Assembly: GCF_000498475.1 (NCBI RefSeq)
Contig: NZ_AVBI01000019.1
Coordinates: 186,001 to 250,000 of the forward strand
Direction: 5' to 3'
Source of the DNA: Flavobacterium cauense R2A-7
Lineage (GTDB): Bacteria > Bacteroidota > Bacteroidia > Flavobacteriales > Flavobacteriaceae
DNA: 64,000 nucleotides
Below the pieces are notes generated by a model. It saw only the letters and a list, made by a program, of their open reading frames with translations, was not told where the DNA came from and ran no database searches. Made by a program: the position numbers and the translations under genes. The stretch's first letter is position 1; every line of letters starts with the position of its first letter. This document shows positions 35,097 to 45,023 of this stretch, in pieces.

Positions 35097-36454
35097 TGAC
35101 ATTAAAAAGAAGAATAGCGGTAAATGTAAGTATGGTGTTTTCCATACTTTATGCTATTTCGGCTATTTTAATTTATTTGTCGTATTCCTCGTTCCGTAAA
35201 CAGGAATTTATGGATCGTTTGGAAGAAAAAGCTTTGACTACTACAAAATTGCTTATAGAAGTAAAAGGTATTGACAATCAAATTCTTAAATTGATTGACC
35301 GGAATACAATCAATAAGCTTTACAATGAAAAAACGCTTATTTTCGATCAGAATTATACTCTTTTATATAGCAGTATTGATGATGCTTCGGTAAACTGGAA
35401 TGTTGATTTATTAAAAAAAATCAAAAACCATAAAAAAATATATGCGCGTGATAACGAAAAAGATATTTTAGGCGTATTTTATGATTACGAAAAAATCGAT
35501 TATTATGTGCTTATTGCCGCTGAAGATAAATATGGGAATACTAAATTACAGCATTTACTGCAAACACTTATCATAACCTTTTTTACAGGAACAACTTTAG
35601 TTTGGCTACTCACCTATTATTTCATTAAAAGATTACTGAAGCCATTAGACGATTTTCAGAAAATCATTACTAGCATATCCATTAATAAACTTAATACTAA
35701 ATTACAGGAAACTTCGAATGCCGATGAGATTAATGTACTCTCAAAAGCATTCAACCAAATGATGCACCGAATTGAAAAATCATACATTGCACAAAAAGAA
35801 TTTACTTCGAATGCCTCACATGAGTTGAGAACACCAGTAAGCCGACTCACGCTGCAATTAGACAATCTTATAAAAATGGAAAATCATTCGGAAAATTCGA
35901 TAGCTTATTTAAAAAACATGAGCAACGATGTGAATCAGATTTCCGATTTAATCAATTCCTTATTACTCTTATCACAAATCAATGCCTCTAATTTTAATGC
36001 GTTGTTAAAGAAAGAGCGCATTGACGATATCATCTTTCGTTCTTATGAAAAAACGGTCAAAATTTATACTGATTTCAATATGAATTTTGAAATTCTTAAC
36101 GATGACAGTAGTTTGGAAATCAACGGTGTAAATTCCCTTCTGGAGATTGTTTTCAATAATTTTTTCAAAAACGCTTATCTTTATTCTCTGGATAAAAAAG
36201 TGAATGTTTTTATTGATGAAGAACCCGGAAAATCATTAATCATCACGTTAACGAATTCAGGAAACAAATTGAGTCTGGAAGAAGAAAGCAAAATTTTTAA
36301 TTCTTTTACCAGAGGAAGCAATAATCAAAAAAATGCTGGTTCTGGTTTGGGTTTACGCATTGCAAAACGAATTCTTGAAATACACAATGCCAACCTTTCC
36401 TATGCATATATTGGCGATTCCCATCAATTTATTATAAAATTCCCTATCTCTTAA
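35096..36454 (+). CDS. sensor histidine kinase of second metal system
   Basis: A 452-residue membrane kinase: helices ~8-28 and ~155-177 enclose a periplasmic sensor domain of about 125 residues, then HAMP (~178-230), HisKA with H242 in SHELRTPVSRL, and HATPase with the G2 box GSGLGLRI. The N-box reads IVFNNFFKNAYLYS; the usual G1 DxGxG is degenerate (TNSGNKLS). The catalytic domain is therefore somewhat divergent, as in several CzcS-like Bacteroidetes kinases. It probably senses metal for the downstream pump. Confidence 0.9.
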   Translation: MTLKRRIAVNVSMVFSILYAISAILIYLSYSSFRKQEFMDRLEEKALTTTKLLIEVKGIDNQILKLIDRNTINKLYNEKTLIFDQNYTLLYSSIDDASVNWNVDLLKKIKNHKKIYARDNEKDILGVFYDYEKIDYYVLIAAEDKYGNTKLQHLLQTLIITFFTGTTLVWLLTYYFIKRLLKPLDDFQKIITSISINKLNTKLQETSNADEINVLSKAFNQMMHRIEKSYIAQKEFTSNASHELRTPVSRLTLQLDNLIKMENHSENSIAYLKNMSNDVNQISDLINSLLLLSQINASNFNALLKKERIDDIIFRSYEKTVKIYTDFNMNFEILNDDSSLEINGVNSLLEIVFNNFFKNAYLYSLDKKVNVFIDEEPGKSLIITLTNSGNKLSLEEESKIFNSFTRGSNNQKNAGSGLGLRIAKRILEIHNANLSYAYIGDSHQFIIKFPIS

Positions 36455-36472
36455 AAGAAATAATTCTCCTTT

Positions 36473-36530
36473 TTAAGGATTTTTTAAGGTCGTTTTTAAG
36501 GTCAATTTAAGACTGTTGTCTGAAACTTTG
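36473..36530 (+). promoter_or_regulatory. czcCBA-type operon control region with four TTAAG repeats
   Basis: TTAAGG or TTAAGA begins at 36473, 36484, 36496 and 36507, spacing 11-12 nt, i.e. on one face of the helix. A near-consensus -7 element AAACTTTG (one mismatch) is at 36523-36530, 22 nt after the third repeat. The layout is that of a response-regulator-activated promoter. Confidence 0.6.
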
Positions 36531-36558
36531 TATTGAATAATTTATCAGTTCAATCAAA

Positions 36559-37803
36559 ATGAAAACAGTATTATTAATAGCGCCTTTTTTTATGTTGCAA
36601 TTTGCGCATTCCCAAAGAAATATAACGCTTAAAGAATGTGACGATGCGTTACAAAAAAACAATTTGCTGGCAATTGCAGGACAATACAACATTACAGCCT
36701 CAAAAGCTGCAGTAATTCAGGCCAGAATTTGGGAGCAGCCATTTATAAGTGCTGAAATCAACGCCCTGAATCCTGATGCGAACCGAACTTTTGACATCGG
36801 TCAAAATGGTCAAAAAGCCTTAGCGATTCAGCAACTTATTTATTTGGGCGGAAAAAAAAGAAATGAAATCAAAGTTGCCAAATCAAATGCAGAATTGGCA
36901 GAACTTCAATTCGAACAATTAATCAGTAATCTCAAATTTGAATTGCGTCAAAGTTTTTACTCGGTGTATTTCGATCAGAAGAAATTAACCAGTCTTGCAT
37001 CGCAAAGTGAACAAATCGAAACACTTTTAAAATCGAATGAAATTCAGGCCGAAAAAGGCAATATTCCGCTAAAAGATGTGGTTCGTCTTCAATCCTTATT
37101 ATTGAATTTGAAAAATGATAAAATTGCCGTTCAAAAAGATGTAACCTTTCAAAAGCAAAATCTGGCATTATTAACCGGAATTGCAGAACCTATAAATCCC
37201 ATTGTGGATGAAACAAAAATTATTGACGATTACACTATTCCGAAATATTCAGAAGAAGAACTACTGAAATTAGCCAAAGAGAAAAATCCTGAGTACCTGA
37301 TTTCTTTAAAACAAGTTGAAACACAGGAAGCCACTGTTAAACTTCAAAAATCGTTATCAATTCCCGATGTAACTACCGGATTCTCATACGATCAAAACGG
37401 CGGGGCTTTTCATAATCAGGTAAATTTTACGTTGGGAATCCCGCTTCCACTTTGGAACAAAAATAAAGGGAACATAAAAATTGCTCAGGCACAATTGGGT
37501 GAAATAAAAGCCAATAGCGATTACAAAACGTTAGAGTTGCAAGAACAAATTCGAAGCTCCTTTGCCTTGTGGAAAGAACAAAAACTTCAATATACATCCT
37601 TGTCGAAATCCATAAACCAAAACTTGGATGCTGTGTATCAGGGAGTGCTTCAAAACTTCCTTAAAAGAAACATTTCACTCTTTGAATTTACGGATTTTAT
37701 GGAAAGTTATAATCAGAGTACGTTACAATTAAATGAAATGCGAAAACAATTCATATTGTCAAGTGAGGAATTAAATCATATTGTTAATACAACCATCTTC
37801 TAA
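36559..37803 (+). CDS. TolC-family outer-membrane channel, CzcC type
   Basis: A 414-residue outer-membrane factor with a signal peptide (MKTVLLIAPFFMLQFAHSQ) and two OEP repeats: the family motif QQLIYLGGKKRNEIKVAKS near residue 95, long coiled-coil helices (~105-200, ~300-380) and the second-repeat strand NFTLGIPLPLWNKNKG. It forms the exit duct for the RND pump encoded two genes downstream. Unlike the first cluster, the channel here is a separate protein. Confidence 0.9.
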   Translation: MKTVLLIAPFFMLQFAHSQRNITLKECDDALQKNNLLAIAGQYNITASKAAVIQARIWEQPFISAEINALNPDANRTFDIGQNGQKALAIQQLIYLGGKKRNEIKVAKSNAELAELQFEQLISNLKFELRQSFYSVYFDQKKLTSLASQSEQIETLLKSNEIQAEKGNIPLKDVVRLQSLLLNLKNDKIAVQKDVTFQKQNLALLTGIAEPINPIVDETKIIDDYTIPKYSEEELLKLAKEKNPEYLISLKQVETQEATVKLQKSLSIPDVTTGFSYDQNGGAFHNQVNFTLGIPLPLWNKNKGNIKIAQAQLGEIKANSDYKTLELQEQIRSSFALWKEQKLQYTSLSKSINQNLDAVYQGVLQNFLKRNISLFEFTDFMESYNQSTLQLNEMRKQFILSSEELNHIVNTTIF

Positions 37804-37804
37804 A

Positions 37805-38887
37805 ATGAAATATTCAATCATTGTCTGCCTGTCATTATTGGCTATCACTTCTTGCAAAAAAGAAGAAGTTAAAGGCGAAATTAAAGAAACCTTTGTTTTG
37901 AGTGATAAAATGCTCGAAACCACCAAAACCGCAACAGTTTCGCTTCAGCCTTTGCGAAACGAACTGAATTATTACGGAAAAATCACAACCGATAACAACA
38001 AAACAATTGAAGTATTTCCGGTTGTTGGCGGAAGTGTTTCTAAAGTGTATGTAGAATTAGGTGATTATGTAACCAAAGGCCAGTTGCTGGCAACCATAAG
38101 AAGTACGGAAGTGGCCGATTTTGAAAAACAACTCGATGATGCCAAGAACGATGTTATTGTTGCCAAAAATAATTTAAAGGTTGCCCAAGAGTTGTTTGAA
38201 GGAAAACTAAATGCCGAACGCGATGTAATTGAAGCCAAAAGTAATCTTGAAAAAGCAAAATCGCAGTTAAGCCGCATTCAGGAAACCTATAAAATTTACA
38301 ACATTAAAATGGGTGCTATTTATGAGGTTCGTTCACCTTTAAGCGGATTCGTAATTGAGAAAAAGATAAATGAAAAAATGCTTTTACGTAACGACCGAAG
38401 TGATAACATATTTGATATTGCCGAAATCAATGACGTTTGGGCTATTGCTAATGTTAACGAAAGTGATATCAATCAGGTTAAACTTGGAGAAAGTGCGGCA
38501 ATTACAACATTAAGTTATCCTGATAAAGTTTTCAGCGGAAAAGTGGATCGAATTTTTAACATCATCGATCCGGAAACCAAAGCCATGAAAGTACTTATCA
38601 AGTTACACAATCCCGGATTTATTTTAAAACCGGAAATGAGAGCCAACATTAAACTTTCTTATGTGGAAAATGATAAACAAATGTTAGCAATTCCGTCTGA
38701 TGCGGTGATTTTTGATAAAAGCAAAAATTATGTTATGATTTACAAAGACCGAAACAATATTGAAACAAGAGTAATTGAAATTTTCAGACAAATTGGTGAC
38801 GTAACATATGTTTCTTCTGGTTTAAACAACGGAGAAAAGGTAATGACACACAATCAGTTGTTAGTTTATGATGCACTAAACGATTAA
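37805..38887 (+). CDS. RND periplasmic adaptor lipoprotein, CzcB type
   Basis: A 360-residue membrane fusion protein. Start ATG 37805, immediately after the channel gene's stop, giving the lipoprotein signal MKYSIIVCLSLLAITSC (Cys17); the in-frame ATG at 37781 is inside the previous gene. Lipoyl halves around residues 60-95 (VYVELGDYVTKGQLLATI) and 165-190 (VRSPLSGFVIEKKINEKM) flank an alpha-hairpin, followed by the beta-barrel domain. Only 2 nt separate it from the pump gene. Confidence 0.91.
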   Translation: MKYSIIVCLSLLAITSCKKEEVKGEIKETFVLSDKMLETTKTATVSLQPLRNELNYYGKITTDNNKTIEVFPVVGGSVSKVYVELGDYVTKGQLLATIRSTEVADFEKQLDDAKNDVIVAKNNLKVAQELFEGKLNAERDVIEAKSNLEKAKSQLSRIQETYKIYNIKMGAIYEVRSPLSGFVIEKKINEKMLLRNDRSDNIFDIAEINDVWAIANVNESDINQVKLGESAAITTLSYPDKVFSGKVDRIFNIIDPETKAMKVLIKLHNPGFILKPEMRANIKLSYVENDKQMLAIPSDAVIFDKSKNYVMIYKDRNNIETRVIEIFRQIGDVTYVSSGLNNGEKVMTHNQLLVYDALND

Positions 38888-38889
38888 TT

Positions 38890-41800
38890 ATGAGTAAATT
38901 CATTAAAAATATTATTGCTTTTTCATTAAAGAATAAAGCTTTCACCTTTTTTTGGGTAGGAATACTTGTAATATCAGGATTTATCGCATTTAAAAACATG
39001 CCAATAGAAGCATTTCCGGATGTAACCAATACCCAGATCATCATTGTAACCGAATGGAACGGCAGAAGTGCCGAAGAAATAGAACGATTTGTAACGACTC
39101 CAATCGAAATCTCCATGAACTCCGTTCAGAAGAAAACTAGTGTTCGAAGCGTGACCATGTTTGGATTGTCGGTTATAAAAATCATTTTTGATGATGATGT
39201 AGACGATTCTTTTGCCCGACAACAGGTTAATAATCAATTGCGTACTGTTTCGCTTCCGGATGGCGTAGAACCAGATGTTCAGCCTCCTTATGGACCTACC
39301 GGTGAAGTATTCCGATATACTTTAAAAAGTAAGGATCGTGATACGCGTGATTTGCTCACCATTCAAAACTGGGTAATTGATAGACAATTACGAGCTGTTC
39401 CGGGCGTTGCTGATTTGGTAGCGTTTGGTGGTCAGGAAAAAACCTATGAAATCAGCGTAGATCCCGGAAGATTATCAAAATACGACATCACGCCTCTTGA
39501 AGTTTTTGAAGCAGTAAACAAAAGCAATTTAAACGTTGGTGGTGATGTAATCGAAAAAAATGGTCAGGCCTATGTGGTTCGTGGTGTTGGTTTGCTCAGT
39601 TCTGTGAAAGACATTGAAAACATTATTGTTACTTCTACCGGCGGAAATCCGGTTTTGGTTAAAAATTTAGCTGATGTTTCGGAAAGTTCCTATCCGCGTG
39701 TCGGACAGGTTGGAATGGATAACAATGATGATGTCGTGGAAGGAATTGTAGTGATGCGTAAAGGTGAAAACCCAAAAGAAGTACTGGAACGCGTTAAAGA
39801 AAAAATCGCCGAATTAAACGATTCTGTTTTACCGAAAGACGTAAAAATGGAAACTTTTTACGATCGCGACAATCTAATGAATTTTACCACAGCAACGGTA
39901 ATGCACAACCTTTTTGAAGGTATTATTTTTGTAACGGTTATTGTATTCCTTTTCATGGCCGATTGGCGAACAACATTAACGGTTGCCATCATTATTCCGT
40001 TGTCGTTACTCTTTGCTTTCCTTTGTTTGAAACTCAAGGGAATGAGCGCTAACTTACTTTCTTTGGGTGCAGTCGATTTCGGTATCATCATCGATGGCGC
40101 CGTCGTCATGGTAGAAGGTATATTTGTAACCTTAGACCATCTCGCCCATAAAAAAGGAATGGAAGCCTATAATAAATTGGCTATCGGAAGCGTAATCAAA
40201 AAAACGGGAGCTGAAATGGGGAAAGCCATTTTCTTTTCCAAGCTGATAATTATTACAGCTTTAATTCCGATTTTCTCCTTCCAGAAAGTTGAAGGAAAAA
40301 TGTTCTCACCCCTAGCCTACACCTTGGGATTTGCATTACTTGGAGCGTTAATTTTTACTTTAACGTTGGTGCCCGTTTTGTCACATATTCTGTTGAATAA
40401 AAATGTGAAAGAGAAAAACAATCCTTTTGTGAACTTTTGGAACCGAATTGTAGAAAAAGGATTTGCGTGGACTTTCAAACATAAACGAAAAACACTTATA
40501 GTTTCCATTTCATTAATTGTTGTTACTTTCTTTTCCGCCAAATTTTTAGGTACGGAATTCTTACCCGAATTAAATGAAGGTGCTCTTTGGGTGGAAGCTA
40601 AAATGCCAATGAGTCAAAGTTTACCCGAAACCGTGAAAATGGTTCGTGTTTTACGTAAAGAACTAAACAGCTTTGATGAAGTTAACGGCGTTTTATCGCA
40701 AACCGGACGTAGTAACGACGGTACCGATCCAAGCGGTTTCTATTATGTGCAAATGCAGGTAAATTTAAAACCCAAAGACGAATGGAAACGTAAAATATCG
40801 TTGCAGGAATTAATTAAGGAAATGGATACAAAACTTAGCAAATATCAGGGAATTGGTTATAATTATTCGCAGCCGATTATTGATAACGTTGCTGAAAGTG
40901 TTGCCGGAATTAACGCTTCCAATGCAGTGAAAATTTATGGAGATGATTTGAATAAACTCGATGAAATTGCCAACAAAGTACTGGAGCAAATCAAAAATGT
41001 AGATGGTATAAAAGATGTCGGTATTTTGCGAAATGTTGGGCAACCCGAAGTAAGTGTTGTTTTAGATAGGGAAAAAATGGCGGCTTATGGCATAACATTA
41101 TCGGATGCTCAGGCGGTTTTGGAAATGGCTTTTGGCGGAAAAACAGCTACGCAAAAATATGAAGGTGAGAAAAAATTTGATGTTCGTGTGCGCTATGCCA
41201 AAGAGTATCGAAAAGATGAAAATGATATTGCCAACATAAAAGTACCAACCATAGACAAAGTAAAAATTCCGTTGAAAGAAATCGCAACGATTCATAAAGT
41301 AACCGGACCGGCTTTCATTTACAGAGATAATACAAAACGCTTTATCGGAGTTAAATTCTCGGTTCGTGAACGCGATTTAGGAAGTACGATTGCCGAAGCT
41401 CAGGCTAAAGTAGACAAAAATATAAAACTTCCTTCCGGATATAAAATTGGTTGGACCGGAGAGTTTGAAAATCAGGTTCGGGCAACAACACGCTTAGGTC
41501 AGGTAGTTCCCATCAGTTTAATCGGAATATTTGTGTTGCTTTTTATTCTTTTCGGAAACATTAAAGATTCGTTGCTTGTTTTGGCAAATGTTCCTTTTGC
41601 AATCATTGGGGGAATTATTGCGCTACATCTGACCGGAATGAATTTCGGAATTTCAGCAGGAGTTGGTTTTATTGCCTTATTTGGAATCTGTATCCAAAAT
41701 GGCGTGATTCTTATATCGGAATTTCATAAAAACCTGAAGGGAAAAATGACATTAAACACGGCTATAGTTGAAGCAGTAAAAATAAGAACAAGACCGGTTG

Positions 41801-41991
41801 TAATGACTGCGCTTATGGCATCTATCGGGTTGCTGCCGGCTGCAATTTCAACAGGAATCGGATCGGAATCACAAAAACCGTTAGCCATTGTTATAATAGG
41901 CGGATTGATTACAGCTACCGTACTTACCTTGCTTGTTTTTCCAATTATTTTTTGGGTTTTCAATAAAAAGAAGCATCAGGTAATCGAATAG
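38890..41991 (+). CDS. CzcA/CusA-family heavy-metal RND pump
   Basis: A 1033-residue proton-driven exporter with twelve helices and two large periplasmic loops. HME-family markers: AFPDVTNTQIIIVTEW near residue 40, the proton-relay helix GAVDFGIIIDGAVVMVEG, and the late motif SAGVGFIALFGICIQNGV. It ends normally at a short C-terminal tail (FNKKKHQVIE), without the fused channel of the homologue at 3727-8064. Third gene of the operon, with a terminator 30 nt after it. The exported metal cannot be deduced. Confidence 0.94.
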   Translation: MSKFIKNIIAFSLKNKAFTFFWVGILVISGFIAFKNMPIEAFPDVTNTQIIIVTEWNGRSAEEIERFVTTPIEISMNSVQKKTSVRSVTMFGLSVIKIIFDDDVDDSFARQQVNNQLRTVSLPDGVEPDVQPPYGPTGEVFRYTLKSKDRDTRDLLTIQNWVIDRQLRAVPGVADLVAFGGQEKTYEISVDPGRLSKYDITPLEVFEAVNKSNLNVGGDVIEKNGQAYVVRGVGLLSSVKDIENIIVTSTGGNPVLVKNLADVSESSYPRVGQVGMDNNDDVVEGIVVMRKGENPKEVLERVKEKIAELNDSVLPKDVKMETFYDRDNLMNFTTATVMHNLFEGIIFVTVIVFLFMADWRTTLTVAIIIPLSLLFAFLCLKLKGMSANLLSLGAVDFGIIIDGAVVMVEGIFVTLDHLAHKKGMEAYNKLAIGSVIKKTGAEMGKAIFFSKLIIITALIPIFSFQKVEGKMFSPLAYTLGFALLGALIFTLTLVPVLSHILLNKNVKEKNNPFVNFWNRIVEKGFAWTFKHKRKTLIVSISLIVVTFFSAKFLGTEFLPELNEGALWVEAKMPMSQSLPETVKMVRVLRKELNSFDEVNGVLSQTGRSNDGTDPSGFYYVQMQVNLKPKDEWKRKISLQELIKEMDTKLSKYQGIGYNYSQPIIDNVAESVAGINASNAVKIYGDDLNKLDEIANKVLEQIKNVDGIKDVGILRNVGQPEVSVVLDREKMAAYGITLSDAQAVLEMAFGGKTATQKYEGEKKFDVRVRYAKEYRKDENDIANIKVPTIDKVKIPLKEIATIHKVTGPAFIYRDNTKRFIGVKFSVRERDLGSTIAEAQAKVDKNIKLPSGYKIGWTGEFENQVRATTRLGQVVPISLIGIFVLLFILFGNIKDSLLVLANVPFAIIGGIIALHLTGMNFGISAGVGFIALFGICIQNGVILISEFHKNLKGKMTLNTAIVEAVKIRTRPVVMTALMASIGLLPAAISTGIGSESQKPLAIVIIGGLITATVLTLLVFPIIFWVFNKKKHQVIE

Positions 41992-42020
41992 ATTTGTTTA
42001 GTTATTATTATATTTTTTTG

Positions 42021-42051
42021 AAATTGGCCTCAAGTAATTGGGGCCTTTTTT
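42021..42051 (+). terminator. terminator after second metal pump operon
   Basis: GGCCTC (42026-42031) pairs with GGGGCC (42040-42045, one G-T wobble) and is followed by TTTTTT. Confidence 0.75.
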
Positions 42052-42089
42052 ATAGCATACTATTTGTTTTAAAATGCCGTTATAAATGC

Positions 42090-42359
42090 ATGAAACCAAA
42101 TTCAATATATTTTTCAGGAATTAACAGTTTTCTGATTACTCAGTTTCTTTTCTTCATTGATGAAGGTTTTTATGATTTCAGATGGATGACCAATACCGGT
42201 AATTGGCTGGTGTTTGCGTTTTATTTTATAGTATTGACCATGATTTTATATATAATAAACTTAGGATTGGGAAAAATAAAAGCTAATGAAAACGTTATTT
42301 TGGGAGTCAACTTAATTGTTTTTCCGACGATTTTACTTTTGATACTTTATAATTTGTAA
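42090..42359 (+). CDS. small membrane protein, unknown
   Basis: An 89-residue protein from ATG 42090 (MKPNSIYFSGINSFLITQF). The frame is open back to 41994, but a terminator (42021-42051) lies in that extension, so the later start is preferred. Three hydrophobic segments are visible (about residues 10-20, 34-56 and 68-87). There is no recognisable motif. It is flanked by two terminators, so it is transcribed alone. Real but uncharacterised is the best call. Confidence 0.5.
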   Translation: MKPNSIYFSGINSFLITQFLFFIDEGFYDFRWMTNTGNWLVFAFYFIVLTMILYIINLGLGKIKANENVILGVNLIVFPTILLLILYNL

Positions 42360-42365
42360 AAAATA

Positions 42366-42391
42366 AAAACTCCGAAGCAATTCGGAGTTTT
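42366..42391. terminator. bidirectional terminator
   Basis: AAAACTCCGAA, loop GCAA, complementary arm and T5 on the plus strand; an equivalent T-run on the minus strand. It separates the small membrane protein gene from convergent proline dehydrogenase. Confidence 0.85.
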
Positions 42392-42396
42392 TAGTA

Positions 42397-43563
42397 TTAT
42401 AATTTTCTTCTTTTCTTTTCGGTTTCCAGAAGCATTAATTCTCTTCCGGTTTGTCCTGCTACTGAAGTATTTTCTTCCGCGCGTCGGATTAGGTATGGCA
42501 TAACATCTCGCACCGGTCCAAACGGTAGGTATTTGGCAACGTTATAACCGTTTTCAGCTAGATTGTAGCTGATGTTGTCGCTCATTCCGTACAACTGACC
42601 AAACCAAATACGGTTATCATTCTTAGAAATGCCGTTATGTTCCATCAGTTCCATTAATTTATAAGAACTGGCCTCGTTATGCGTACCTTCAAAAATCGCC
42701 ATTTTATCTATATTGCTCATCATGTAAGCAATACAAGTGTCGTAATTGTTATCTGTCGCTTCTTTCGATTCGCAAATTGGGTTTTTATAGCCTTTCAATG
42801 CCGCTCTTTCCGCTTCTTTTTCCATATAAGCACCACGAACCACTTTCATTCCGATGTAAAAACCTTCCGATTTAGCAGTTTCGTGTAGTTTTTTCAGGAA
42901 ATCCATACGATCCCAACGGTACATTTGTAAGGTATTAAAAATCAATGCTTTGTTTTTGTTGTATTTGCGCATCATGTCGGTAACCAAATCATCAGCAGCA
43001 TCTTGCATCCAACTTTCTTCGGCATCTACCAATAACATTACATCTTTTTCGAAAGCGGTTTTACAGATGGTTTCAAAACGAGCCACCACTCTGCTCCATT
43101 CTGATTTTTCAGTTTCAGTCAGTTCTATTTTCGCACCTACTTTTTCATATAATGCAATGCGTCCCAAACCTGTAGGTTTAAATACGGCAAAAGGAATGGC
43201 TTCTTTGGCTTTGGCAAATTCTATGGTTTTTAAAGTCATCTCTAAAGCAGCATCGAACTGAGCTTCTTCTTCTTTTCCTTCAACAGAATAATCCAAAACC
43301 GAAGAAACGCCTTTAGTATACATTTTATCGACTACTTTTAAGCAATCGTTTTCGCTTACGCCTCCGCAAAAATGATCAAAAACAGTCGCACGGATTAAAC
43401 CTTCTACCGGAAGATGAAAATTCAACGCGAAATTAGTTAGTGATGTTCCTATTTTAACCAATGATGGGTTTCCAATAAGTTTGAAAAGGAAATGGGCTCT
43501 GTTTAATTCCCTGTTGTTTTTTAAAGAGAATGCGACTTGGGTGTTGTTAAATATTTTTTCCAT
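42397..43563 (-). CDS. proline dehydrogenase
   Basis: FAD enzyme oxidising proline to pyrroline-5-carboxylate, which feeds the respiratory chain. The 388-residue monofunctional form is common in Bacteroidetes. TIM-barrel motifs: AVFKPTGLGRIALYEKV, LVDAEESWMQDAAD, FNTLQMYRWDRMDF, GMKVVRGAYMEKEA and the C-terminal helix RDVMPYLIRRAEENTS that contacts proline. A -7 element TATATTTG lies at 43593-43586 (minus). The P5C dehydrogenase is not in the window. Confidence 0.94.
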   Translation of the reverse strand: MEKIFNNTQVAFSLKNNRELNRAHFLFKLIGNPSLVKIGTSLTNFALNFHLPVEGLIRATVFDHFCGGVSENDCLKVVDKMYTKGVSSVLDYSVEGKEEEAQFDAALEMTLKTIEFAKAKEAIPFAVFKPTGLGRIALYEKVGAKIELTETEKSEWSRVVARFETICKTAFEKDVMLLVDAEESWMQDAADDLVTDMMRKYNKNKALIFNTLQMYRWDRMDFLKKLHETAKSEGFYIGMKVVRGAYMEKEAERAALKGYKNPICESKEATDNNYDTCIAYMMSNIDKMAIFEGTHNEASSYKLMELMEHNGISKNDNRIWFGQLYGMSDNISYNLAENGYNVAKYLPFGPVRDVMPYLIRRAEENTSVAGQTGRELMLLETEKKRRKL

Positions 43564-43659
43564 GGTTTATTTATAAATCGGCTTACAAATATAAGGAGGG
43601 TTTGAGAATAATTGATAAAAAATGCCTTATTTTGCTCTTCCATTATCAATACTTTAAAA

Positions 43660-44727
43660 ATGCAGATCATAAACGCCAACGGATATACAGTTTATTTTAA
43701 TGACGCTATTTATACTTTTCTAAGCGAAACGCTCCGTCCGGAAGTTTATTCTAAAGTTTTTGTATTGGCAGACAGTAAAACCAGTGTATATTGCTTGCCC
43801 GATTTTCTTGCGAATTTAGCAACAGAAGTTCCTTTGGAGATCATTGAATTTGAAGCCGGTGAACATTTTAAAAACATTGAAACCTGTTTTGAAATCTGGT
43901 CGGCATTAACAGAACTTGGCGGTGACCGAAAAAGCATTATCATCAATCTTGGCGGCGGTGTTGTAACGGATTTGGGCGGATTTGTAGCTTCAACGTACAA
44001 ACGCGGCATCGAGTACATCAATGTCCCTACCACTCTTTTGGCAATGGTGGACGCTTCCATTGGAGGTAAAAACGGCGTGGATTTAGGGAGCCTTAAAAAT
44101 CAAATAGGAACCATAACGACTCCAAAAGCTGTTTTAATCGATACCAATTTTTTAACCACTTTACCAGCAAACGAAATGCGCTCCGGATTGGCAGAAATGC
44201 TAAAACACGGACTGATTCAAAATAAAGAATACTGGAATAAATTCAAAAACTTAAGTGGTTTAAATACAGATGATTTGGATGTTTTAATTTACGAATCCAT
44301 TCAAATAAAAAACAACATTGTTTCTCAGGATCCTACTGAAAACGGCATACGAAAAGCACTCAATTTCGGACATACATTAGGTCATGCCATTGAGAGTTAT
44401 TTCTTGGATAATAATGAAAAAACACCATTACTTCATGGAGAAGCTATTGCTGTTGGAATGGTTTTGGAAAGCTTTCTTTCCCTGAAAAAAGATTTAATTA
44501 CCGCAGAAGAATATTTCGAAATTAAAACAGTAATTCTTGATATGTTCGGAAAGGTGGAATTCAGTCAGAATGATATTGAAGCAATCATTGTATTACTGAT
44601 TCATGATAAGAAAAATGAATTCGGAAAAGTGCAATTTGCATTGCTGGATGGAATTGGCAATGTAAAAATCAATCAATTCACAACTAATGAATTGATTTCC
44701 AGTGCTTTTGAAGATTATAGAAACTGA
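43660..44727 (+). CDS. aroB: 3-dehydroquinate synthase AroB
   Basis: Second step of the shikimate pathway, converting DAHP to dehydroquinate with NAD+ and a divalent metal. 355 residues from ATG 43660 (MQIINANGYTVYF); the longer frame from 43612 adds an unlikely N-terminus. Motifs: GGGVVTDLGGFVASTYKRG, PTTLLAMVDASIGGKNGVD, and metal ligands in ALNFGHTLGHAIES and LLHGEAIAVGM. Divergent from proline dehydrogenase. Confidence 0.96.
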   Translation: MQIINANGYTVYFNDAIYTFLSETLRPEVYSKVFVLADSKTSVYCLPDFLANLATEVPLEIIEFEAGEHFKNIETCFEIWSALTELGGDRKSIIINLGGGVVTDLGGFVASTYKRGIEYINVPTTLLAMVDASIGGKNGVDLGSLKNQIGTITTPKAVLIDTNFLTTLPANEMRSGLAEMLKHGLIQNKEYWNKFKNLSGLNTDDLDVLIYESIQIKNNIVSQDPTENGIRKALNFGHTLGHAIESYFLDNNEKTPLLHGEAIAVGMVLESFLSLKKDLITAEEYFEIKTVILDMFGKVEFSQNDIEAIIVLLIHDKKNEFGKVQFALLDGIGNVKINQFTTNELISSAFEDYRN

Positions 44728-44783
44728 TATTTTTTTACAAAATTTCTTTTAAATACGCTGTAATATTTTTTACATTTGTCGCA

Positions 44784-44963
44784 ATGAAAAAAACGCAGAA
44801 TACACGGTTTACCGCTAACAGAAATAACATTGAAAACAATTTGCTTTCCAATATTCAGCAGATTGTGTTTTCGATAAAAAGTATTCAGAATTTTGACGTT
44901 TTGGAATTCCCCAACCCATTGCATGACGAGTTGCAGATAATTTACGCAAATATTAGAGTTTGA
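44784..44963 (+). CDS. possible 59-residue protein of unknown function
   Basis: An open frame starts at ATG 44784 (MKKTQNTRFTANRNN) and ends at TGA 44961-44963. A consensus -7 element TACATTTG lies at 44771-44778, only 5 nt before the ATG, so a transcript might be nearly leaderless; no TTG is found at -33. The last part (LEFPNPLHDELQI) faintly resembles the PNP...D.L.I core of type IX sorting domains. It could be a small gene, a remnant, or the 5' leader of the arginine decarboxylase gene (start 45024). The remainder of the 296-bp gap shows nothing else. Confidence 0.35.
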   Translation: MKKTQNTRFTANRNNIENNLLSNIQQIVFSIKSIQNFDVLEFPNPLHDELQIIYANIRV

Positions 44964-45023
44964 AAATCAGTTGTTATTAGGAAAAAAAACAGTAATTTTA
45001 TAATCTAACAACTTATTATTCAG

